A model generated the notes under the pieces. The model had not been told where the DNA came from. It was given only the letters and a program-made list of their open reading frames with translations, and made no database searches. From Blasia pusilla (taxonomy: Eukaryota; Marchantiophyta; Marchantiopsida; Blasiales), in the NCBI GenBank assembly GCA_050084515.1, contig CM114271.1, positions 40,796,001 to 40,860,000 on the forward strand: a DNA stretch of 64,000 bases. The letters are read 5' to 3'. The position numbers and the translations under genes are program-made. Positions within the stretch are counted from its first letter, which is position 1; each line of letters begins with the position of its first letter. Below, piece by piece: positions 46,995-57,688 of the stretch.

Positions 46995-48997
46995 GATTGT
47001 ATCGGAGGGTAATGTCACCCACCACTGGATCCAAGATTGCGATCGGGTGAAGAAGGTGCTTACGATGCACCCGGGAGAGTACAAGGGGTTCTTGGGCGAC
47101 GCCCTGGTAAATCAGATGCTTGCAAAGGGTGCTCAGATAAAAAAGAAAACTTGGGCAAATAAGTTTATTTCCCAAGATGCAGCCGTAACCATCCTTTGCT
47201 GGTCGAAGATACAGGCCGCGAAGAAGAGCGCTGCATTGGAGCTTGAGCGGAGGGAGAAAGTATCTAGGTCTGAGCACGCGAAATTCATCCAAGCTGCAGT
47301 ATTTGCAGCCACAAAATACACGGCGAGCAAGATGCAGCGATACATCAGCATTCTCAACCTCGAACTTGGTCCAGAGTTTTACAAGGAGCTGAAGGCGATT
47401 ATCAAGCGCCAGCGGAAAAGGGATGAAGATCCGCAAGGTCGGATTGGGGAGAAAGTGTCCTCGGATCACGTGCATCGGTTTGCGGTGTCTGGCATAAGAG
47501 AGTTTAGGAGGATCCGACTGATAAAAATCAGTCTCGAGGGCAGAGAGGCCCAGAAGAGGGCGGCACACCATCCTCCGGGTGTGTCCGATCCAATGATCTC
47601 CCACTGGCTACGCGAATGGTCGTTCTGGGACGCGTTGCTATGGTTATCGGAAGTCCGTCGGACGGTCTGCAAGCAGAGCTCAAAAGATTAGAGCCCATTC
47701 CGGATGAAGCAAACCTGGAAAGTTCTGTAGATTTCGAGGTTTGGCTCGAGGACATCCAGGACAAGCCAATAAAAAACCCAGGATTCAAGACAATGTTCAA
47801 GGTTTGCGTCCTACCTCAAGCAGAGCTTGACGAAGAAATCGAGGGGAACAAACGGGATCAAGCAAAGAAGAAGCGAGATCTACAGGAGCAGACGGCCGAT
47901 TCAGTTCGAGTAAAAGTTGCCCAACGGATGGTCTTCAGGTACCTCGTCCAATGTAAGAATGCAGGTTCCTGGGGAAAATTATCGGCAGCCTTGAAATTGT
48001 GGGCTTCGCCGCCTGATGGAGAGACATTCTCCATGTACGACATGGAGATGGGGCAGCACATGTCTGATTGGGAGGTGGAGAATTGCCCCATTTGGCTTGA
48101 CTTCAACGATCCTGAAGACATCACCGATAAGGATTTACGAGTGCTTCATGATGCAGTGGCCTCAGGACAAGACGACATCCCCAATTTTGTGCAGCCTGAA
48201 GACTTCTTCGGAGGAGGAGATGCGGAAGAGCAAGCCCACGAGACAGCTAAGTTGGCTTCCAAGGTCCGCACAGCCAAAGAAAAATCCACAGCGGGTCTCA
48301 AAGGCAAGGCGAGGGGAGGGAAAAATTCCAAGGCCGAGTCTTCCCAAAGAGAGGCTGAAGATTCAAGGCCAGAGGCGGAATCGTTCGGGCGAGCGGAGAG
48401 AGAGGGTCGGACCAGGTCCTCGGCGAAAAAAAACCCCACCAGAGTCTGAGGTCATAGAGACCCCGACAAGCCGTCCGCAGACTCGGGAGAAGCGGAAGCG
48501 AGAGGTGCCAGGGTTGTCACAAGGAGAATACAGTCCATCATCCTTGGGAAGACATAGACAAACAACGACCCGGACAAGCGTCCTCCTTCAGTTCACTCCT
48601 TTACTGGATGAGCTGAAAAGCTTCAGTTCTCAAGCGTCGACACCAGCCATTGATAAATTGACAACGCTGGGACGGAAGCTCCAACGAAATGGGCACGCTG
48701 CCTGGACGGTGATCTCTTGATCGCTGATCTGCCCTCGAGGTTGCGACTATGGGGCGAGAATCGTCGGACGGGGTACCTGAGTGGAATGTGCCGCTCTCTT
48801 ATGACCAAATCGCGCTATTGTTCTCCTTTGCAGACGCATATCTAAGTGATAGGGGCTGCTTCTTGGTGTTGACTGGAGGGAGCGAGGACGAGCTCTTCAA
48901 CCTCCAGTACGTCAAGAGGTCGCTAAAGTGGAGGACGACGCAATTGTGGATCATAAAAAATGAGTACCCACTCCGATCCGCGACGAGTCAGATTCGG

Positions 48998-49437
48998 GTA
49001 AGGCTCAATTCCTGTAGTATAAGATCAAATATATTTTCAAATTTGGGTAAGGCTCAATGAGTGTTAATTTCAAATAGTATATCTCCGTTGTTTTTTTCCG
49101 TAAGCAACCCGTCGGAAGGCGACGGGTTGCTGGCTTAGAGCAGCCCATGCTCAGGGAACCCGACGGGTTGCAGTTGCTTCTGGTTTTTCCCTGTGTTTCC
49201 GGAAAGCTGCAACCCGTCGGAAAGCGACGGGTTGCTCACGCGATGGGTTGCTGCTCTAGGCCAGCAACCCATCGCCTTCCGACGGGTTGCTCACGGACAA
49301 AACAACCCGTCGGACTCTGACAGGTTGATCCAAAGTTAGTAATTGAAAAAGTTCTCTAGGGTCAAACCGACTTCTTTGGTGACGTGTTGCACATTATGCC
49401 AAGTTGCTGACATTGTTTCCAACGTGCTTCTTTACAG
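48998..49437 (+). repeat. Last intron, with at least five palindromes
   Basis: Copies at about 49103, 49208, 49262 and 49300 plus a half-copy at 49160. The central bases differ from the other arrays (GGAAGGC and CGCCTTCC in place of GGACTCC), and two neighbouring copies are reverse complements of each other at the centre. Confidence 0.85.
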
Positions 49438-49984
49438 ATGGACCACTCCTACGAATACTGCTTCGTTCGGCCCGAGCACAATTTCCAGGTGTTCAAGATC
49501 CAGAATCCTGTGGATCCATGCTTAGATGGGTACAGCTTAGATAGTTTGTACAATTCCCCCCCGGGAATTTACATGCAAGATAGTACCCCACTTCTGGGAG
49601 GAAGGGAAAAATCGCCAGCCCTCATGCAAACGCTCATCGAGCTCTGCTCAAGGCTGGGTGACTTGGTGTTCGACTTAGTGGGACTTTCAGGGGCAAGTAT
49701 CAAAGGCGCCTGGCAGAGTGGCAGGAACATTCTCTGCCTCGAGGGAAGGCATGAACTGTTTGACCTTTGCAAGGAGGCAAAGGCAGAATACGAAAGGCTC
49801 ATTGGGGCGTACAACTCTCCACCGAAGCCGAGAGCTCCGGTTCCAGACCCACCATTGGTAGTGACTCCATCGTCACTTCCAACGATTCCGAAAATCGAGA
49901 GGGCAAGGCCGAAAGTAATTTTGCAAGAGCTCTCGGACGATGACGAGTGAGTTCAAAGAACTCAAGGACCCAGCTTGACTGAAG

Positions 49985-50905
49985 CGTTTGAGTAGGGAGT
50001 TATTTGATGATGAGGCAAAAGATTTCATAGAATAGATCAAATGTACAGTTCCGAGCTTTTTTTGGATGATATAAAGGAGATGATTTTTTCGAACGATGGT
50101 GGTGCTTGTAAACATTTGCTGAACATTTTTTATGTCTTTTCGAATGTGATCGTCTATGTACTCCGCGGACTTCTATTTTGCAACCCGTCGGATTTCTCCA
50201 GCTTGCAACTTTTCACTTTTTGACGACAACACCTTTTTACCACTTCCAGACAACCTGTCGGATTCCGACATGTTTCCTGATCGGATTCGATCGGTTTCTC
50301 GATCGGACTCTTCCCTGTTGGTCCAACTTAAGAGGCGATCGGAGGGCTTCTTCCTTGGCACCTTCCCTCAACTCGTAAAGGCGGCGAGGCTTCTTTTCTT
50401 CTCTCGACGTGTTGGATTCCTACTACCTATGCGATTGCCATAATGGTATTACCAAGGACGGAGCACATATTGATCTTTGGATGGGTGTCACATTGCGGAG
50501 CGCACAAGGTATCTTTGCCGAGGAAGGCGGTGGGACTCAAATCAGGTTACATGGGACCGTTTTGGCGCACCTAGGGGGGGGGGCAAGGCTCTCGAATTCG
50601 CCAACATCTTTTATCCCCGTCTACAATCGGCCAGAGGAGCCACTTGTATCCCAGGACATTCCTTTTGTACTGTCACCGAGGAGAGTTAGCAGTAAATTTG
50701 TAGATGACGAGGCTGAAGAAATCATAGACTAGGTCAAATGTACATTTCCGAGGTTCCTTCGGAGGTAATAAAGGACGAGATTTTTTCAACCCATAATGGT
50801 GTTTGTAAAAGTTTGCTGGAATATTTTGTTGGACTTGTGGATTGTGTTCTTTTAGCTACTCAAAATTACAATTTTGCAACCCGTATGATTCTGACGGGTT
50901 GCAAC
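49985..50905 (+). repeat. Tandemly duplicated 3' flank
   Basis: Two related blocks, 49985-50240 and about 50690-50905, share GATGAGGC, AAATGTACA-TTCCGAG, GGTGTTTGTAAA-like and TTGCTGGAATATTTT-like words. The left arm has the same pair (36120-36390 and 35530-35700), so the duplication preceded the inversion. Confidence 0.6.
50409..50732 (+). CDS. 107-codon ORF of unknown function in the right arm
   Basis: The ORF runs uninterrupted from MLDSYYLCDCHNG to EEIID with GGGTQIRLHGTVLAHLG in the middle and an acidic end (VDDEAEEIID). The left arm keeps a recognisable but frameshifted copy. Its end resembles the end of the methyltransferase-like gene in position, relative to the duplicated 3' flank, so it may be the last exon of a second gene or of an older gene version. 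A G8 run near 50573 is a likely slippage site. No domain is recognised. Confidence 0.4.
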   Translation: MLDSYYLCDCHNGITKDGAHIDLWMGVTLRSAQGIFAEEGGGTQIRLHGTVLAHLGGGARLSNSPTSFIPVYNRPEEPLVSQDIPFVLSPRRVSSKFVDDEAEEIID

Positions 50906-51340
50906 TTTTTGCTTTTTGCCCACTGCAACTTTTTAACCATTTCCACGATTCCGATAGGTTGACTGCTTGAGTGATCGGACTCTTTCCCTGTGAGACTAAC
51001 TTCTGACGCATTGTGGCGGGCTTCTTAACTTTTGGCTTGTTCCCCTACATTTGTCAAACCAGTTGTAGGCTTCTTTTCTTGTCTAAGATGTGCAAGATTC
51101 CTACTACCTGTCGGATTGCCACCCAACCTGTTAGATTGTCGTGGGTGCAGGGTGGAAGAAAATCACTTCTAAAAATCTTTCCTTTCTTATGGTGAGCTTT
51201 CTTACGGGTTGGGAGGGGTGCAGCTTCTCGGTTTCTCAGCTTTAGGATCTGAATGAAGGGACATCAGTTCCTCTTTACTCCAGACAGCTAACAATCTTTT
51301 GGTTCAATTATCCTCTCGTGTGTTCACATTTCACAAAGTT
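50906..51340. other. Arm sequence with decayed palindrome halves
   Basis: Copies such as CCCGTATGATTCTGACGGG (about 50880) and isolated half-sites (51105, 51125) occur. There is no coding signal. Confidence 0.5.
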
Positions 51341-51778
51341 GGTCTTGAGCATACACCATTCATAACCAACAGAAAGTTGGTTATGGGGCAATTCAGGGGA
51401 GGCCATGATGCAGGCAACAATCCCTGCAAAAAGAGAGGTCGGCATCCGGGTGGTCCTCCAACAAAAATACCCATGGGCACTGCTTTTTGTAGACCGAGAC
51501 AGGTAATGTTAAGAAACTTAGGCTCACATGGAGAGTGATGGAAAAATGTTTGTAGTGGTCTTATGATGTCTACTTTTTTTTCGCCCCCAGGAAAAAGGAG
51601 GTTTTTTTAGGGCCAAATGTGGACCACTACCTACTCTCTTCTAAAGATTTCCTGAATTTGAAAGCAAACAAAAATTTCAAATATATCATAAAGTTTTGAA
51701 GAGAGGAGACGAATTTGGCCCTTTTTTTTTAAGAGAGACTCTCCTCTCTTACTCTCTCCTAATAGAATATCAGCCCCC

Positions 51779-52031
51779 ATCTCACACGGCCAAAACTCAA
51801 CCTGAATATTTTGGGTCATGGAGTAGTTTAAGGCTTGAGTGGGCGAGACAAGTTCCATGGGAAGGTGTAGGTCTTGGATTAGTTCAATTGGACCTTAAGG
51901 ACACTTCTCCACCGGATTCCCAACTATGGGAGCCGAATACAATGGACGAACTTGCTCAACTCACACTTGGAGATGCAGTCGGAACTTCAATCATTTGGCC
52001 GGAGCTGAATATGAAGAAGCTAGTTCATTAG
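51779..52031 (+). pseudogene. CACTA-type ORF fragment, C-terminal end
   Basis: The frame ends LTLGDAVGTSIIWPELNMKK and a stop at 52031, preceded by an acidic and Pro-rich stretch. CACTA accessory proteins commonly end with a short domain of the form LG-A-G--I-WP, which this resembles; the match is from memory. It follows the right end of the 17-kb element directly, and 1.2 kb downstream is a CACTA terminus in agreeing orientation. Confidence 0.35.
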
Positions 52032-52559
52032 GATCTGTGGATTCTATGATTTTCAAGATTTTTAAAAGTTTCACGATGATTCCATCAAATCATTTGTTTG
52101 TAGTTTGGCTTCCATATGCTCTTGGTTCCTACTTGCAGCTTGTTCAGATGTAAACGCTATGATTATGCAATACAATCAATCATCCATATTTTGGTTTCAT
52201 CAATTAGAGAATGGTTTGATTGTGATGTATCTATAGTTTTCAGTATTCATTGTAATTGGCATGTACCCAAGAATCACTTGCTTGATATATGTCCCTCTTC
52301 TAGAGCTTCAGATTGAGATTTTGTCTATCCTCACCATTGTATATGCTGCTTGTATTCACACATTACTCCTTGCTGGATCTGAGAGAATCTCAATTTATGT
52401 TACGAGGATAATGTTACTTAGATGGCCATCACATAGTTACCAAAGTAACTCCTCTGATTTAACAATCACTAGGAGGAGCAATGACAAACTGTGAACACAA
52501 TTCATGATCTAGTAATAAAAAAAAACTGATAAAGTAGGATGAATCACTAATACAATATG
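52032..52559. other. No recognised gene
   Basis: AT-rich sequence between the CACTA ORF fragment and the CACTA subterminal repeats. It is compatible with the 3' untranslated part of a CACTA element. Confidence 0.4.
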
Positions 52560-53249
52560 TAAAATAACTCAGACCGCCAAAATATTATGTAATGGTAAAA
52601 AAAAGGACTAATCTTGTCAGAATAATAACTCATACAGTAAACACAATGACTCAAATGGTTAGGAAACATGACTCATACACTCATGAATGACTCGAGATAA
52701 ATGACTCAACCATCAATATAATGTCTTAGTTAGTGTAAAATATGACTATACTACATTTAAGGTGACTAAAAGAGTCGTAACTGCGAACCCATCTAGTCAT
52801 AAATAATGACTCATTTAGTCATAGGAAATGACTATGTATACGGTTGGTACGTATGACTCACTCATTTCAACCACCTGTCACTCAATCATTCGTTCATATC
52901 ATTACATATGTCATCATCTAATTGAGCCTAAAATATCCAGCGTTCCCAAATATGACACGTGGCAATACAATAGTTGATGCTTATTTTGCCACGTCATTTC
53001 TTATTGCCATATCATATGCCAACTTGGCACTATGACGTGTCATTCACACGTGCCATCTTAGTCATATATTAATGATTCAGTATCTAATGACTTGAGTCAT
53101 TTACCAATCTAGTAGTGAGAGTCATATCCTATCTATGACTTGGTTTATATGACTCTAATGGTTATGAGTCATCGTGAGTCATTTACCGTGAATAATGACT
53201 CAACCTAGTCATTTATTAGAGTCATATAATACGCAATTTGTTCTAGTGC
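52560..53249 (+). mobile_element. CACTA terminus with ATGACTC subterminal repeats
   Basis: On the minus strand the end reads CACTAGAACAAATTGCG from 53249, a CACTA-type terminal repeat. The adjoining 690 bp contain dozens of ATGACTC and GAGTCAT words in both orientations, as expected for subterminal transposase-binding sites. The following triplet is CTA. A matching opposite end was not found with certainty (CACTAGGAGG at about 52472 is a weak candidate). Confidence 0.65.
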
Positions 53250-55828
53250 TAGTTCTGCCTGTGCACCTTTTGAGACCTTCAAAAAAGGTGACGAGCTCCG
53301 TTTGGATGCATTATCGTCGTACTCTACATTAGGCTTCCACTATCAATAAAGTGTGTATGTCGTCATTCAGGCTTATGGTTAATAATCTGTCCACGTCGCT
53401 ATAATCCAAACTCAATTTGCCTTTGTGGAGAGTTGCAATCGTTTACGGTGTTTATGCTCAACAAAAGTTCTCGTTAATTGCACTTACTATATGAGGCTAA
53501 CCACTTAAATGAATGTGATTGAAATTCTAGTTAGCACGACCACTAAGTGCAGTCGTAGTACAACAGTAAGGTCTGTGCGTATCAGGTATGTGTAGTTGGC
53601 CTTAATTATTTATGCTCATGTGTATGGTACAACCCTCCTTGTGCTTGCATGTCTGCCTTTGTGCTTGTGCGTATGCACTTGTGCTCGCTATTGAGGCTTT
53701 GCAAGTATGTCATGCTTCATGTTGGAGTAATAGTTTAAGCTATGATTGGGAGTCACTTCTTTTTGTTGTATGCAGCAATACTGTAGATATGCATGGAGCA
53801 TTTCCTTTATGTGCAGTATTGTTGTAAGTAAGATTTGGGTGTGCCTCCCATAGATATGAATTTATGAAAAAGACTTAGATGCATGATCCATTAAGGTCCC
53901 TATTCCCATATAGTTCGATGGATTTCAGCCATATTTTTGTGTTTCCCTACTGATAGGAGCGGTAAGCCCTAAATGTGGATATAACCAAACTTGTTGTAGA
54001 GACCAAAACATGCAGATCTTTGTCTTCTTATTTTCATATTGTTTCATTCGTGACTGCATCCTCATGTAGCCAAGTTCACTAGTTTCAACCTATGTTGCAC
54101 ATTATTTATCAATTCTATTGTACCAAAGCACATATCAGTGAGATACATAGACGTGTCCCTGGACCTTCTCTGTTGATGCTGTTAGTTTCTAGTTATTCGT
54201 AAGTTGTTAATAATGCTCACCAATAGTGCCTAGATCCATAGTGTTGGTATAATGCGATGACAATAGGTAGTGTACGTGTGTTTTCACAATTCAACTTTTA
54301 AGCCATTCATTTCGATATGAGGTGAGTTTATTATTTTTCCTTTACGTTCCATATAAGGGGAAGCCACTACCAATCCATGAACTCTATGCAATATCTTTAC
54401 ATACCTATCATGCTGCGATGATCTGTGATGAAGCACTAGTAGCAAATGAGGCAAGAACACTATTATCGGTAGGGAGCGATCACTTAGTACACAATGCAAG
54501 CACTAGGGTGAGTACTGTATTGGTACTCAATAGCAAACATAGTGATAACACCCTCCGCTTCTTATTTCCACCATTGTCGAACATCTACTTATAGTGATCT
54601 ATATACTAACATATGAGTGTAGCTAGTATCCTACGCCGCCTACATGTTCATCAAATATGATGGAATAGGTTTAGAGCGCATGCCGTTTACTAGTGCAATA
54701 AAATTTCATATTCCTTACATTTGAAAAGGTATGTAGGTGGTTGTGCAAAGCCCAACTAGTGTTTCAGAACTTGATGATGTAAACACACAAGGGGCAAACC
54801 TCCTACACTCAGCTTGCGACTAGTAGTCACTTGGTTGATTGGAAAAAAGTAGATTCCACATGACAAATAATCAGAAATTTGTGTTGAACTACCAACTCCT
54901 CTACAACCCATTTTTTGCGCCCCTTACTTAAACTTGCTATAAGGCACAGGTGTGAATCAACACTTATGATGCCTAAAGTGTCGCTAATGGAGCAAAATTA
55001 GCCGAGTTCAAATCATACTACACACCATGGTAAAGAACTGGACCACACTGACTTCCTTACATCGACCCTTATTCATTCCTTGCAACAATAGTTTGCACAA
55101 CCATATATTTGAGCGCCAAACATGGCTAGAACACAAAGGACAGTGAGACCCAGATGTTGACTTCTTCTTAAACAGAGTGCGGCTAAATCAGTGTAGGGGC
55201 CATGCGAGAACCCGAGTAAACACCTTAAGTAAGTTTCCGACACTATGTGTTTGTGTAGTATGGCCTGGGATAGAGCTCTTACTCAAGGGTTGGCAAACCT
55301 AATGCTCTTCATTTATTAGAGATATGAAGTGTTGTGGGTACTTATGCTTGTGGGGGGGGTATTTTATAGCACCAGTCACTTGAGAATATATATTAAAAAA
55401 TCAGGGATATATCCTCAATATGCCTTATGTAATGGTTACATAACCGAATATATTGTACCGTCTATCGAGAAATTTTACGTATGCAATCAGTGCATAGGAA
55501 ACAACCCAAAAATTGCACACAATGTGTACATGACGCCAACATATATTTGAGATTGTTGGGTGTTAACCCTTTATACATGCAATTTTTATCTCTTGTAGAC
55601 TTGAGCCTCGGGATTGAAACCAAATACAATGGCTTTCATGGGTTTTTTCAGGTTGAGCCCTTGCTGGATTGTCCGTTTATTGCTTGGGGACTTGCGGACT
55701 CAACCGTGACAAATTAAGTCTTCTTGTACTGCAAGGTCAGGAATGTTCTATTAGTGAACTTACAAATCAATGAACTATATTCGTAGTATGTCCTGCTTAT
55801 TGAGCTACCTGATCCAACATGTAGGTTT
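53250..55828. other. No certain gene; may contain the 5' part of the Helitron
   Basis: ORFs of 70-90 codons at 53612, 54322 and 55329-55717. The last includes CNQCIGN and could belong to the N-terminal region of the Helitron protein, which often has cysteine clusters, but I cannot show it. No Helitron 5' end of the TCTATATTA type was found. Confidence 0.3.
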
Positions 55829-57232
55829 GTGGTTCTACCATCTTCATCTGTTGAAACTATTTTGAAGGCATCCCAAGAGAAGGGGAAGATGACACATAGT
55901 ATGCGTTTGGACCCTTATAGTGTTGAGCTCAATGTGTTGCAAGACGTACAGTACTCACTACCCGTAAAGAGAAGACATGCATATGACATATTTCATAGTG
56001 GCAGCGTGTTTCTTAGAGAGCATACACACGTTCGCGAGCAATTTCTTAGTGACAAAGACGGTATATCGCCAAACTCAAAGTTAACTATTGAGACTGGAAT
56101 ATTTTTATTCTTGTTTCCCTACCTTAAGGGATATTCCATTGGTCGATACCCCTTTTTTTATAACCTTTGGAGCCGAGTGAGAAAAATATTAAGTATGTTT
56201 ACACTTTACAAGACATACTTGCTTCTTATGCATTAGTTTTGAGAGTCTATTACGCTAGCTAGCTTCACGAACTCGCTCATGCATCTTAAATAGATAACTA
56301 GATCAGCTAAAAGTGAAGTATCCAGAACTTACCGAACAAGAATTGTATTCCTATTTATCTAGAATATTGTGAGTGTACAGATCCCAAGAACCCCTAGCTG
56401 GCATCGCTGCCATCTTAGGGACCTTAAAGCCATGGTCTAGGCCCCATTTCTTCTTGACCCTTACATTTGATGAAGTATCTTATACAAGGAGGTCTGAAAT
56501 ATCCAATATTGAGGCACTAGTGAAGAAGATGAACCCATCTATTACATGGCACGATGCACTTGTTGAGTGTGTTGTATTTTTCATACTAGACTGAAAGCTT
56601 TCTTTTATTACTATATCCTAGGCGGACGGTGCATACTAGGAAGTATGCAGAATAACCTCGTTAGATGTGAGTTGCAAGGTCGGGGTAGCTTGCACTTGCA
56701 CATTATACTATGGGTAAACAAGCACGACATTGATCGGGTCACAAGCAAAATATGTTGCTATATTTCCTTAGTGGAATAGTGTAGTCCCGAGCAAACAGCC
56801 TATTCTAGCATGACTGCCATGCTGCAAAAATACGTAACTTCAAAACAATTACATATATGTAGGCCAGATGGCTGTATCACCAAAGCAACCAGAGATCACC
56901 CACCATATTTCTACATAGGTTTCCCCGCTCCTACCAACATGCAAGTAGAACGTGCCATAGATCCAAAGACTGTGAAATTGAACTATTACATACCTAGTGA
57001 ATGTCACATGAACGTTATACCACATCACCATGCTATCTTGCTCTTGTGGGGTGCCCATATGAATTTACAATGTGTTATGAATGTGCAATGGTCTTTTTAT
57101 CTATTGAAATATGCCTTGAAATGTGGACCCCAAGGTGCCCTCAATATCACAATGGAATGTGATAAGAACCTTGGGCTTGAGGGCTTGGACCATACAAGAT
57201 TTGCGGCTAATATCTGGACTAGTGCTCAATAG
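55829..57232 (+). pseudogene. Helitron Rep endonuclease domain
   Basis: Several frames give, in order: MTHSMRLDPYSVELN region with TGIFLFLFPYLKGYSIGRYP and FTLYKTYLLLMH (55.9-56.2 kb); FFLTLTFDEVSY (56.45 kb), equivalent to the FLTFT block of Rep; LQGRGSLHLHIILWVN (56.7 kb), whose HLH is the HUH metal site; PHHHAILLLWGAHMNLQ (57.03 kb); and FYLLKYALK (57.1 kb), with the two tyrosines spaced as in the Helitron Y2 motif. Rep nicks single-stranded DNA at the element ends in rolling-circle transposition. Stops and frameshifts separate the blocks. Confidence 0.8.
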
Positions 57233-57688
57233 GTTGGTTTCTTCCAATGATCCCAATTATCACAAGGGTGTTCAATATATTGATTTCAGCCCACCGTATC
57301 AACGAACTACATTTATATATTATACAAAAATGCAATAATTGTATGCATACATCCCACCACACTCGATTGCCATTGCCTAGAATGTTTTTCTAATTTGACA
57401 TTTGTACAGTTCTGGACTCACCATGAGGTTTCTAAGCTTACCACAAGAACCACCAACAACTTTTTTGGCCTTGATTTAATAGGAAATTATGTTTATACAA
57501 CATCGAGGCTTGTTTGATTTATTGAATATCATCCCTTATACCAGTGGAACGAGTTCTTTAATACATTACTACTAAGAAAAATGTGCTTCAGATGTGAGTC
57601 ACAAGTGTTGTCTATCTCATCGACACCTGGACCTATCTACACGAGTGCATCCATAGAAAAATATTCAAAAGTGCATTGTGTATTGTAA

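Larger units (their letters stand above)
45125..49950 (+). pseudogene. Transposon-borne DNA methyltransferase-like gene, four exons
   Basis: Exons inferred from splice signals and phase: 45125-45754, 45817-46208, 46995-48997, 49438-49950. Introns: 62 bp (GTAAGA/TAG), 786 bp (GTGAGT/GCAG) and 440 bp (GTAAGG/ACAG). Exon 1 starts MTRKKSQANK (basic) and then a long charged coiled coil (RRVQEALDRQ region). Exons 2-3 carry an unknown domain (FSWMRNLYFF, FLGDALVNQML, CPIWLDFNDPEDITD). The C-terminal half has beta-class N4/N6 methyltransferase order: a DPPY-like site degraded to DLPS, FLVL strand, then LIELCSRLGDLVFDLVGLSG (normally DxFxGxG) and NILCLEGRHELFDL. The tail ends ELSDDDE. Exon 3 has frameshifts near 47645, 48435 (A8 run) and 48700, so this copy is broken. 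Substrate and activity are unknown; altered motifs argue against a normal enzyme. Confidence 0.65.
34576..51778. mobile_element. 17-kb composite Mutator-like element with giant inverted arms
   Basis: The two ends are inverted copies: GGGGGCTGGTATTG on the left answers CAATATCAGCCCCC-type sequence on the right (51766-51778), followed inward by AGAGAGGAGAGTCTCTC, an A-run and GGGCCAAAT. Similarity continues for about 5 kb into each side. The centre carries a transposase gene (minus) and a methyltransferase-like gene (plus), head to head. The left outer segment is a truncated inverted copy of the right one. I found no convincing 9-bp target duplication, so the exact ends, or a later rearrangement at one side, remain open. 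All long ORFs are broken; the copy is probably dead. The class assignment rests on the SWIM finger, the transposase layout and the long inverted ends. Confidence 0.7.
45965..51778 (+). repeat. Right inverted arm
   Basis: Partner of the left arm (34576-39592). It begins at ATTCTGGAGGATGAGAGA inside exon 2 of the methyltransferase-like gene and runs to the outer end. It is longer than the left because it retains the 786-bp intron and its neighbouring coding sequence. Confidence 0.85.

Noticed and set aside
35130-51150. CRISPR-like array
   Set aside because: Regularly spaced palindromes look superficially similar, but spacers are related to each other, the host is a plant, and no cas genes are present.
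34560-51790. Target-site duplication for the 17-kb element
   Set aside because: Flanks CCCTAAAAC and ATCTCACAC do not match at any tested offset, so no duplication is claimed.
51696-52031. Continuation of the 31-34 kb gypsy element right of the 17-kb element
   Set aside because: The ORF has no gag or protease features and lies on the opposite strand; it fits a CACTA tail better.
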